A DNA stretch of 20,283 bases from assembly GCA_001584585.1 (NCBI GenBank), contig LSYV01000003.1, positions 3,361,971-3,382,253 of the forward strand. Direction: 5' to 3'. Source of the stretch: Gonium pectorale (lineage: Eukaryota > Chlorophyta > Chlorophyceae > Chlamydomonadales > Volvocaceae). The translations under genes and the position numbers were made by a program. The notes beneath the pieces were generated by a model that did no database searches, had not been told where the DNA came from, and saw only the letters and a program-made list of their open reading frames with translations. This document shows, one piece after another, positions 9,336 to 19,183 of the stretch. Every line of letters starts with the position of its first letter. The first letter of the stretch is position 1.

Positions 9336-9368
9336 GGCCGTACAGAAACAGGCCGTACATGGCCGTAC
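9336..9368. repeat. three GGCCGTAC direct repeats
   Basis: GGCCGTAC occurs at 9336-9343, 9351-9358 and 9361-9368. The cluster lies about 325-357 bases upstream of the gene C start codon, where a regulatory element would be plausible. No factor is known to me for this word. Confidence 0.35.
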
Positions 9369-9541
9369 TGGCCTCCGCCACATGCGCCGTCGCAATGACC
9401 TTTCAGGCGGGATGTGGCAAAACCTCCCTCTTTGTACATACACGCCAGGTACATCTGCCCTGGCAACCCGCAGCACCGACACGCTGTCTGTCACCTGCCG
9501 GGCTAGGAAAGCTCCCTGACTCGGGTTTACAGGAATGCCAG

Positions 9542-9546
9542 TTACA
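9542..9546 (-). terminator. candidate poly(A) signal of gene D
   Basis: TTACA on the plus strand is TGTAA on the minus strand. It is the first such motif after the gene D stop codon, about 900 bases on, and a second copy follows at 9527-9531. The long but not unusual 3' UTR and the doubled signal make this a reasonable end for the transcript. Confidence 0.4.
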
Positions 9547-10449
9547 GGGAGTAGACTCAAGGCCGTGCCGGGCCAGACCTGACAAATCAGCCTTCTCTGC
9601 ACGGCAGACGAAGGATAGCCCCTGCACAGTGCCCTGCCTGAGGGCCTTGATGCACCCCCGGAAGCAGAGAGACAGCACGCGCGTTCATGCTACCCCTTTC
9701 TAGAATCCCGTTAATATCTCAGGAGCACGCCTTGCAGCACGCATCACCATTCGGACACACCTTCCGACATCTTTCCCACGCCCGTGGTCGACATCGTAGC
9801 TTTGTAGCCTTGGCCATGCCGTACATGTATACGAACCCCGTTCCGCCTTCCGTACTATACGGCCATGCAAGCATGCACGCGCGGATCACTTCTCAGCCCC
9901 CTGACTCGGGCCCCACACGGTATGCATCAGGTCCGCATGCGAGCACGCGCCCACATAGGCCAGTCCAACCTACTTGCCAGAACCTCAGAAAGCTGGTTAT
10001 CCTCAACACCCAACAGTCATACTAGGTCAGCGGGTCCGCTTCTCGTCCTTATCATTATGGTATACCGTTAGTCGCAACACACCCGTCCATCCACGGGCCC
10101 CTGGCTGGTAGACCTGCGCCCGCCTTCTAGCCCCGACACGCTCCCCGACACCATTCCCATACCTCCCCAAGCTCCCGCGGGCCTGCGCGCGCAGGACTAC
10201 CGCCAGCAGCCCCGTACCTAAACCTCCTTGTGGCCCGAACCCACATGCCTCCTTTCACCAAACCCCCATTACCCCGCGCTTCCCGCAGCTTCCCGCACAG
10301 CCACACAGCCCCGTGCCAATGCGACCGACAGCACACGGAGCCGCAACACGCAGACACCACCTCCGCACCTCCCACTTCTCGTGCCAACATCTCCCCCACC
10401 TGCCGCAACCCGTCTCCCTTCTTCACTTACCCCCTCCCTGCCGCCCCTT

Positions 10450-13400
10450 TCACGGCTTGTACTCTGCCCAGCCCAGCTGCTCCAGCTTGGCCGCCTTGCC
10501 CAGCACCGTGTCCGTCATGCCCTGCTGGTAGGCCAGCATCTTGTCCAGCAGCGCTGGGTCGGCCGACGCCAGGATGCGGACCGCCAGCAGGCCGGCGTTG
10601 GCGGCGTTGCCGATGGCCACAGTGGCGACGGGCACGCCCTTGGGCATCTGCACGATGGACAGCAGCGCGTCCAGGCCGTCCAGGTGCGCGCCCGAGGGCC
10701 TGGAGGGCAGGAGAGGGGTCGCAACGCATGATGCCGAATGGAGACTAGGACGGAGGATGGGGCGAGGAGGGAATGCCGGGCCGGGAGGAGAGGTTGGTGT
10801 CATGCGTTTGACGGGCGGGCATGCACACTTGTTGGGGCGGGGGAGGGGAAGGGAGGAGGGTAGGGCGAGGACGGCAGGGCCCAAGCCATACACCGCCACG
10901 TTGCCTTAACAAAAGGGCACTCCCCACTCCACAGTAGTAGCGGCAGGCGAAGCATCGGCGGGCTGTGTCGCATGCAGGTCCGCCCCTGCGCCCTTAGGCA
11001 TATTGTAGGCTGCATCCCAGCTTGTCCTGCTCAGCTCCGTAGCGCCCTACCACCCGCCGCACTGCAGTGCCCCGCTCCCCCCCTTCGCCCTGCTGTGCGA
11101 CGACGGCTCACTTTACGGGCACGCCGATGACGGGCAGGGGCGTCATGGCGGCCACCATGCCGGGCAGGTGCGCCGCGCCGCCCGCGCCGGCAATGATGGC
11201 GCGCAGGCCGCGCGAGTGGGCGGTGCGGGCGTACTCGAACATGCGCTCGGGCGTGCGGTGCGCCGACACCACCGTCAGCTCCAGCGGTACGCCAAACTCC
11301 TCCAGGACCTGGGCGGCGGCCTGAGGGGGTGAGTGGCGGGGCGGGGCGAAGGGCGAGGCGGAAGGTGGCCGCGAGGATCGGGGAGGGGCACGCGGCGGGG
11401 GCGGGGCGGGGACGGGGGGCACGCGCAAGGCCTGCGGTGATGGGCTCGGGTCGTAATGAGGAGCACCGGTAGGGGCACATGCGGGAGCCCCTGGCCCTCC
11501 TGCGCCCCCAACCAGCATCACGAGATCCCCACCACGCCGCCCGTGAAACACCCACCTGCACCCATCCAACCAGCTCCAGATACATCAGCACCCACTACTC
11601 TGACCCCCCTCCAGAACCCTCCACCCCTCACCTTCATGGTCGCAAGGTCAGAATCCGAGCCCATGATGATCCCCACCAGCGGCTTGCCGCCGTCGCCGCC
11701 CGCCGCCGGCGCCGGCGCCGCGGCCGCCGCCACGCCGCCGGTCCGCTGCAGCGACGCCAGCGCGCTGGGGTCCAGCGCGCCCAGCCTGGCCCTCGCCTCC
11801 GCCCTGGTCCCCGCCACGATGTTGATGTGGCCCACCTTGCGGCCCACCTTCATGCCCTCCTTGCCGTACCAGTGGACGTTGCAGCCCGGCGTGGCATAGG
11901 CCTTGGCCATGAGGTCGTGCGCTGCGCGGACGCCCGCCGCGCCGTCGGCCTCCCCCAGGATGTTGAGCATGATGGCGCAGCCCGCGTTGAGCTGCGTCTC
12001 GCCAAGCGGCCAGCCCAGCACGGCGCGCACGTGGTTCTCGAACTGGCTGGTGACGCAGGCGTCCATGGTGTAGTGGCCGCTGTTGTGGGGGCGGGGGGCC
12101 ACCTCGTTGAGGAGCAGCGTGCCGTCGGCCAGAAGGAACATCTCCACGCTGCGGGAGCGGGAGGGATGGGAGGGGCGTCGAGGAGGGGGTGAAAGCCGGT
12201 GGGAGTTTGCAGACATGGGTTTGTTGGGAACTTGGCATGCAGCAGCATCCTCCCGGCCGGTGGCCATTCGGAGCGGTTTGGAGGGCAAGGGAGGGAGGGA
12301 GGGCAAGACCCGGTTGGTCAGCTGGGCCCGGCCGGACTTTCGGTAGGACCGACGGTATGCGGCAGCAGCAGGCGTGGGACCGGCCGGCAGGGGTTCACAA
12401 GCCAACATGCCGGGCGTACACGCCCGCTCGATGGCTTGGCCCACGGGCCTCAGCCGCCGGCTAGCCCCGGCCGCTGTCGTCCTCACAGCTTCCCAACCAT
12501 GGCGCATTGGCAGCTCTGCCCACAACGCTCGCCGCTTGAGGTCCGTGCGGCCTCGGCCCTCGCCCATCCGCCCATCCGCCCGCCTCTTTGCGTACAAGGG
12601 TGGCCTCCCCGCTCCCCTGCCCTCCCCGCTGTGTGGAGCGCTGCTGCCGCCGGCCCCTCACCCGAAGATGCCCGCCCCGTCCAGGCAGGCGATGGCCCGC
12701 TCCGCCACCTCGCGCGCCTTGGCCTGCAGCGCGGGCGCCACGTCGGCCGGCGCCTCCGTGACGTGGCAGATGTTGTCCTTGTGGATCGTCTCAACCACCG
12801 GGTACGACACCACGCTGCCGTCGCGGCTGCGTGAGGGGGAGAGAGGGACGAGAGGGCGGGGCGGTGGGAAAATGGGGGGTGCGGTTCAGGATCAGGGGCA
12901 AGGCGCGGCTGGGTAAGGCGCAGAGTGCAGTTCATGCAGTCTGGCGCGGCTGGGCAAAAGTGCTGCCGGCGCCAAGCAGCCCGGCGGCGATCCAGCTCCA
13001 TGGCGTGGTGTCGCAGCGTGCAGGCGCCCTGAATGGCGTGCCTTTCCGCTCCTTGCCGTCTGGCGCCGCCAATACCTTTATCCGCCCGCTCCATCACCCC
13101 CTCCCCCTCTGCGCCTCCTCCGCGCCCCCCGGCCTCGCCCCGCCCACCTGCGCACCACCATGACCGCCAGCTCCTTGACGAACGGCGCGAAGCGCTCGGC
13201 GTACAGCCCCACCTCGAAGCCGCCCAGCGCCGCGGCGGCCGCGTCGATGTCGGCCTCCGAGCGGACCACGTAGTTGCCCCGGCCGTCGTACGCCAGGCTG
13301 GCGGGGGCGGGGGCAGGGACGGTGGCGGAGCGGGGCAGGTGCGGCTTGTCAGAACCGTGTCGCCCGGAACGAGAAGAGATACATATCTTTAGCCGGTTAG

Positions 13401-15941
13401 TACATGGAACCGGCTGAAAACGAGAAGAGTTACATGTTTTCAAGCTGGTTAGTATATGGAACTGACGCAACTGGTTCGCAAGCGTTGGCACCCAGAGATG
13501 TCCCGCAGCCGCACGATCACAGCCACAGTCGCAGCAGCAACACATGGCCCCCGCCATCCACACACGGCCTCGCCGCACCCCCAACTCCCTCCCACCTCTA
13601 CACACACCGCACCCCGGCCGCTCTCACCGCTTGGCCTTGAGCATGAACGGGTATCCAAAGCTGCGGCCGGTGGCCTCCATGCAGCCGCGGCACTTGATGT
13701 TGCGGAAGTCGGGCAGCGGCACGCCGTGCGCCGCAAAGTGCTGCTTCTGCGCGTACTTGTCTTGGATGACACGGATGGTGGCGGGCGAGGGCTCGATGTC
13801 CACCTGGGCGGCAGGAGAGGATGAGCGGGTTGCGGAGAAAGGTGCGAATGGCGTCGGGGTTGGGAGGTTGCACAGCCGGGGGGTGGGGCGGTGCCGCGAC
13901 ATTCGAGGGACTGGGCCGGGCTGCGCGGGCTGGCAGCCAGGCCGGCGTCAGCAGGGGCAGGTGTGCGAATCGCAGCGCCCGGGCACACTCCAGCATCTCC
14001 GAGCTTGAGGCGCCGAGATGCTGTTGAGGCCGCTGAAGCGCGTACTAACCCGCACCCCCGGGGGCTACAGAGACTCTTGCACACAGAAGCCTGAAGAATA
14101 ACCTCCCCACACCTGCGGCGCAAGCCGTCCCACAAGGAGCGGAGCGGCGCTTGCAAGCCCGCCTTTTAGAACCCTCAAGCTCGCCACATGGACCACGGCC
14201 AGATGCCGTACCCCGGTGCAATACACCGCTTTGCGCAGCCGTCCGGCAATCAGGAGGCGCCCGAGCACACATCCCCGGCCCCAACCTTGACGTCCGCAGC
14301 CGCCTGCGCCAGCGCGTCCGTGTTCACGTGCTCAATCTCCATGGTCAGCACGTCCACGCCGGCACCTGGCGGCGGGAAGGAGGGCGAGGGGCGCATCTTT
14401 CGACGTAGAGAGCACGGACACGGAGACGGGCGCAAGCCGCTGGTTGCGTGGCGTGTCGAGGGCGGCAGCGCCTGCGGGCGCCCGTCATGGGCAGTCCGCG
14501 TCTGCCGCGCACATATGGCAGTGGCATCCATCTGAAAGCCCATTGCGATTGCGAGGACTGACGGGCGAGCGAGCGGATATCCGTTAAGCGTCTTACTGGG
14601 TTGAGCCCAGGCGCACTGCCCATGCTGCGCATTGGCGGGGTGCGGCTGGCCATGTGCGCGTGACTCCAGGCCGGACTGACTGCGCCCCGGCCCCGGACAA
14701 GGCTCCATGTACCGCCTGAACACACAATGTACCGCCCCAGCCACCTCTCGGGACTCGCCAACAGCTTACCCTGAACTGAAGAGCTCCCCTGAGGCGCCCA
14801 CACGGCATGCCGCCAATCTGCCCCACGCCTAGCGCCTGCCTGCCGCGCCTACCGCGTGCCCTCGGCGCTTCGACTCCCGCCATGCCCCGCCCCACCCTGC
14901 CCTGCCCCGCCCCACCCTGCTCTGCCCCGCCCCACCCCGCCCCGCCCCGCCCTGCCCCACCCTGCCCTGCCCCACCCCGCCCCGCCCTGCCCCACCCTGC
15001 CCTGCCCCGCCCCATGCTCACTCTTGACGAAGTGCTCGATGGCCTCCGCATCCCGAAAGTGCCCCACCACGTGGTCAGCCGCCACGGAGGCGGGCGCGTC
15101 TGGCGTGGGGTCCAGGCACTTGAGGCGGACGCCCATGTTGGCCTGCGGGGGTGCGAGGCGCGGAGCCCAATGGCCGGCCAATTTAAGAGGACAGGTAGGG
15201 AGGGCCGCGTGGTGCCCTAGTCCATGGACAGCGTTGGTGGCGGTGGATGCAAGGGGAGGAGAGACTGGCGGTAATGGCGATGGCCCCGGGGCCGGTGACA
15301 GTCCGCCAGAGGGCGGCCAAACGAGGCCGCTGACGGCCGGGCTGAGGTGCGTGGCGCCCCGCCCAGGCCAACCATCAACCGTCAACCGCCGGCCAGCTCC
15401 AATCCGCATGCAGCCCGGGCGCCTGGGCCGGGGCTTCAAGCGGCCGCTCCGTCGGAGGCAGCCCGGCCACTCACCGCCGCCAGCGCCATCATGCGGCCCA
15501 GCTGGCCGCCACCCAGCACGCCCACCACAGCCGACCGAGGCAGCCCAGATGCACTGCGGGCGGCGACAGCACGGGCGTCAGCAAACACGACCAAGAGCCA
15601 GTAGCTGCAGGGGGAGGGTACCGGTGCCCTCGATTCGGGCGCCCAGACGAAGCGCGTTATGGGCGCAGCGCGCCGAACCCGGACCCAAACCCCCTCACCC
15701 CGCCACGGCGTGGCGACCATAGGTAATCCAGACATCATCGGCCTCACCTGACGGACGTCTCGTCGCGCTCCATGACTGTGCTAGCGGCCGCCAGGACAAT
15801 CGACGTGCGACGCGCGACTTTCGCAGCGCGATGGCACCTTGCCCCGGACGGGTGGCGCACGGTCGGCTGTGGCGCTGGTGTATGGAGGCCGACTACCTCG
15901 GCAGTGCGGCGATTGAGCCTGTTTGCGCCGCTGAGTAACAT
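10450..15941 (-). CDS. ADE2: gene D: phosphoribosylaminoimidazole carboxylase (PurK-PurE fusion), plastid form
   Basis: Converts AIR to CAIR in de novo purine synthesis (EC 4.1.1.21 type). Ten minus-strand exons: 15941-15748, 15553-15475, 15142-15022, 14365-14286, 13803-13628, 13297-13148, 12826-12662, 12148-11632, 11320-11112, 10699-10450. All introns are GT-AG and phases sum to 646 codons plus TGA. The ATG follows an in-frame TAA by nine bases and sits in ACCATG. Residues 1 to about 55 are rich in Arg, Ala and Ser and end [11 protein letters not shown], a typical algal chloroplast transit peptide. PurK ATP-grasp part (about 72-460): [11 protein letters not shown] (76-86), the EIEHVN and QDKYAQK motifs, LAYDGRGN, and [12 protein letters not shown] (336-347). 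An Ala/Pro/Gly linker precedes PurE (about 478-646): MGSDSD (484-489), SAHRTPERM with catalytic His515, [11 protein letters not shown] (539-549) and [18 protein letters not shown]. Both halves look intact. The donor of intron 4 (GTTGGG) is the only unusual one. Divergent from gene E. Confidence 0.97.
13370..13471. repeat. diverged 51-bp tandem duplication in intron 5 of gene D
   Basis: Copy 1 is 13370-13420 and copy 2 is 13421-13471, both starting CGAGAAGAG and sharing TACAT and GGTTAGTA.ATGGAAC at matching places, with roughly three quarters of bases alike and a compensating pair of indels. Copy 1 contains a perfect inverted repeat, AGCCGGTT (13391-13398) and AACCGGCT (13408-13415), which copy 2 has lost. 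The block is AT-richer than the surrounding intron. Confidence 0.75.
14884..15013. repeat. 26-unit pentanucleotide array (RCCCY)n in intron 3 of gene D
   Basis: The 130 bases divide exactly into 26 units of five, all fitting R-C-C-C-Y (GCCCC, GCCCT, ACCCC, ACCCT) except one GCTCT. Within it a 20-base higher-order unit (two GCCCC, ACCCT, GCCCT) recurs at the left end. It starts 8 bases inside the intron as read on the minus strand, so the pre-mRNA carries G-runs directly after the 5' splice site at 15021. The absence of stops makes every frame through it open on both strands. Confidence 0.95.
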
Positions 15942-16963
15942 GGTTGGTTCTTAAATGCGGCCGTGTCAATAGCACGGTTTACGGGACCTGTGTCGCCGCA
16001 AGAACTAACCAGTTGATCAATGCGCGCAGACAATTGCTCGAGGCCTCCGAAGCTACAACTCAGCCACGAGGGTCACGACTTACGGCGACGTGATACGGCG
16101 AGCGTGAGAGTGGAGGAGCCTTCCCACTATTCAGTTCCCACAATTTAGCATTGTTCCTATTCTTTTGTGCGTATATGTAGTATATACGTAGGGTTGTGCA
16201 CCGCCGGCCGCCAGTCGTCTATGTAAACCTGCTGCGACGCTGGCGCATAAGCGCCACGGTGTTACCGTTTGTACTGGAGACCTTTTTCAGCATCTCCTTG
16301 TGTAGTTCCCTTGTTGCTAGGCCATCGAGGGCTCGATTAGTTGGCCATCATGGGCATCCAGCCCAGACTCACTGCCAATTGCAAGCGTGTTCACCAAAGA
16401 CTCTTAAAATTGCATAGAAGCATGGAAGGTTATGCATTTCTGGAACAGTGTGCATCCAGCTGTCACCTTATGCCAAACACGCCACAGTGGCCCGCCCAAA
16501 CCCAACGTGCCACTTCACGACACGCGAGCTGGGGACTTTCGAATGGGGACGGTATGTTGCGCTGTATGTGTGGAAGACATAGATGATGCAAAGCACGCGA
16601 CAGATAAGGGTTGGCATTTATAGATAAGGACTAGGGGTCCGTAAGTCCTGAAGGTCTCTTGACGAACACGGACAGGCGGTTGGTGCGATATGGCCTCATT
16701 TGCATTCGCTGGCCTGCTCTGGCCTCCATATTGCTTCCGTTAGCCAGAAATGGTAAGACTTCAAGCCTGTCACCCTAGCCTATAGCGCAGCTACTTGCCT
16801 CTTTCCCCAGCCACGCCCCCCTTTTCTATGGATGCGCCCGCTGTGGTGTACCACCTTGTTGTACGCCCATGTCGTACGGCTGCGCACGGCCACGGCCCAC
16901 GGGTGACGTCGGACTTGAGACAGGTGTGTTACTTCCCGCTTTGATACCGTTTCAATTAAAGAT
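15942..16963. promoter_or_regulatory. shared divergent upstream region of genes D and E
   Basis: These 1,022 bases separate the start codons of the minus-strand AIR carboxylase gene and the plus-strand fibrillin gene, so both promoters and 5' UTRs must lie here. No coding sequence is convincing. The sequence is AT-richer than the exons. The most conspicuous element is the TA-rich inverted repeat at 16170-16188, about 230 bases upstream of the gene D start. Confidence 0.5.
16170..16188. repeat. CGTATAT-GTAGT-ATATACG inverted repeat
   Basis: A perfect 7-bp inverted repeat with a 5-base spacer, rich in TATA-like steps. It could act as a TATA element readable in either direction for the divergent genes D and E, but this is a guess from position and sequence. 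Confidence 0.4.
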
Positions 16964-19183
16964 ATGACGCATCCTCTTGCATTTCGGCACCAAGGTAACG
17001 CAACAATTGGCCGTCGGAATTGCCCCTTAAGGGCGCGACGGTGCCGCTGCCTTGCGTCGCGCACACCTTACATCGATAAAGAAGTACACATAGCGGAAAC
17101 GAAGAAGGAGCTCGACCTCAAGCTTAAGAGTCTGGGATTCCCTCGCGCCCTCCTACCCGGCGAGCCCGAGGTAGTCAACGCATAGCTAGCTTGCCGAGCC
17201 TTTCTCTCTGGTCTCGAATAATTGACCATCTGGAATTACCATCTCCCGCAGACCAAGGCTGAGATAGACCGGGTCCTGACGCGCCTGGAAGCGCTGAACC
17301 CCGTTCCCACGCCCCTGACGACCCCCGAGGGCCTCCCCGGCGTCTCGCCCCTGCTGTTGGGGGAGTGGGACCTCGTGTATGCCTCGAACGGCACCGTGGT
17401 GACGCGCACAGCGCCGGCGCAGCTGCTCCTGACCGCCAGCCAGCTGCCGGGCGTGGGGCTAGACGAGATAACTCAGGTGGGCGCACCTGTCCCGCTGCGC
17501 TCCCAACCCAAGGGATTGGGCACGAGGGGGAGAGTTCGGCTCCCGGCACAGCGCTGCAGGACCGTCAATAGCAGGTGGCGCTATGCCAAGGAGCTGATCG
17601 GTCTTCCTCCGGGCAGCCAGGTGCCCCTTTGACGGCGTTTGCAAACCGCAGCTACTGTGCAGGCGGGACTGTTGACGGGTACGACTGTCACACGTGGGGA
17701 CGCGGCCCATTCCTTGGCGAGTCAAAAGGATCTTGTGGCACTCAGCACACCACCCAGCACACTATGTGGCTGGTGGCTGTGTCCTCTCATACATGATACA
17801 CCAGCGCAGTTCAGCTTCATGCGCCTTGGCGTGTGAGCGGGCATCGTGCGCCTCCACCCGCGCGCCACATGCAGCCTGCATGACTTCCTGCACACCACGT
17901 TCTGGGTTCCGTACAACTTGCGAATAGTTTCTTCCCCGAAGACGTATCCTCACATACTTCACCAGCGCCCCAACGCTCCTCCTCCTTTACCGGCAGGTGC
18001 TCTCCCTCAGCGAGACGGGGGCGCTGGTGGCGAGCAACACGGCCGTGTTCGGCTTCGGGCCTCTGGGGTCTTGGCGAATTGGCATCGAGGGCGTGTGGCG
18101 CGACGCTGGCGATGGGAGAACCGCCCGGGTAAGCCCTTCGGCGCACGTGACGGGCTATGGAATGGCAAGAGGGGCGTAGGGCAGGAGGGGCAACATGCAA
18201 CAGGCTTTGGAGATGTGCCCCCCTCCCGGGTGTGCACATGGACGTTGCGATGGTGCCACACGCTTGTTGCCAGCTGTGTGCTGCAATGTTTGAGGTCAAG
18301 CGCACACGCGCGCTCACTACATTTAGAACGCGAGCGTTCTTGGCCTTCGGGTCATTGCTTCTGCGTGACCTGCCCACTGCAGTCTAGGGCACAGGATCGC
18401 CGATGTAATGGAGAGCAACTGGAACCCGTCGTGGCCACGCCTAGCCTGTATATGAACAAACGCAGGCGCTGTTTCATGAAGCTGCATTTCATGCACAGCG
18501 CGCCACAGCGTGGCGACAGTGGCGGCCACAAAGGCATTGTCGTATCATCCGAAGAGAGGCTATCTGACATGTCGCCGCAGGTCCTGTTTGACCAAGTCAG
18601 TGTCAAGCCGGTTGGGGCACTGGGGCTAAAGGCGCCGGCCTGGGTTCCGCCGGTGAGTAGGAGCTGGGCTGCGATGGAATGTGGGATGCGGTGGGCAATA
18701 AGGTGGATGCTTCGATGGGCTCCCTAGCGAACTGTGGACCCATGCCGGCGTTGCTGCAGCGCAATGAAGGGACTGGGCCCCTAGGAAAGGGCAGACCGTA
18801 AACACCTTCCTGGGCACAGCTTGGTTTGAGGCGCTGCACGCCGGGACTTGGGGCCGCCTACTCGCGAATGGGAACGTTGCCACGGAAACGGATGAGGAGC
18901 AGTGCCCGCTGTTTTTAAACCGCTGAGCTCGCGACTCGGATGCGCAACACCCGCTAGTTCGCGCCTGGCTCCCTTGCCTCGTCCTTGAAATCCTCTGCCC
19001 TGGCGGGCGCGTTTGCTTTATCCCTTGGCGCTGCAGCTGAAGCTGGCGACGGGCGGCCTCAGCGGCCCTGGCGAGAGGCGCTCCGGGGCGGACTGGGTCA
19101 CCACGTTTGTTGACCGTGACTTGCGGGTGGGCCGCGGCAAGACCGGCAACACCTTCCTCTTCAGGCGCCGGCCGCCGCAGTGA
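16964..19183 (+). CDS. gene E: plastid fibrillin / plastid-lipid-associated protein (PAP family)
   Basis: Fibrillins are lipocalin-like proteins of plastoglobules, thylakoids or stroma that bind lipids and act in stress and prenyl-lipid metabolism. Exons are 16964-17170, 17252-17476, 17997-18128, 18581-18652 and 19037-19183. All four introns are phase 0 and GT-AG (81, 520, 452 and 384 bases), giving 260 residues, a usual family length. The ATG is the first after an in-frame TGA at 16916. Residues 1 to about 35 are Arg-rich and acid-free (RRCRCLAS), a plastid transit peptide. The family N-terminal helices end with LEALNPVPTPL (81-91). Next come the lipocalin-like start LLLGEWDLVYASNGTVVTR (with Trp108) and the strand segments of exons 3 and 4 (FGFGPLGSWRIGIEGVW; VLFDQVSVKPVGALGL). 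The C-terminal family signature is TTFVDRDLRVGRGKTGNTFLF (from Thr234). The subfamily was not determined. The first intron is the least certain because the exon 1 end is weakly conserved. Confidence 0.93.

Larger units (their letters stand above)
9012..10449. other. intergenic: gene D 3' UTR and gene C promoter
   Basis: No coding sequence is supported. The right part is probably the 3' UTR of gene D, ending near the two minus-strand TGTAA copies at 9542-9546 and 9527-9531. The left part should hold the gene C promoter. It contains three copies of GGCCGTAC (9336, 9351, 9361) and a 9-bp inverted repeat (9217-9225 with 9305-9313). No clear TATA box was found. Confidence 0.45.

Noticed and set aside
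14593..15722. Several long open frames through 14884-15013 on both strands
   Set aside because: They are open only because the pentanucleotide array contains no stops, and they conflict with verified exons and introns of gene D.
10450..15941. Reading gene D as a broken bacterial purK/purE pair or pseudogene
   Set aside because: Every interruption is a GT-AG intron with matching phase, and the joined protein is complete, so it is an intact eukaryotic fusion gene.
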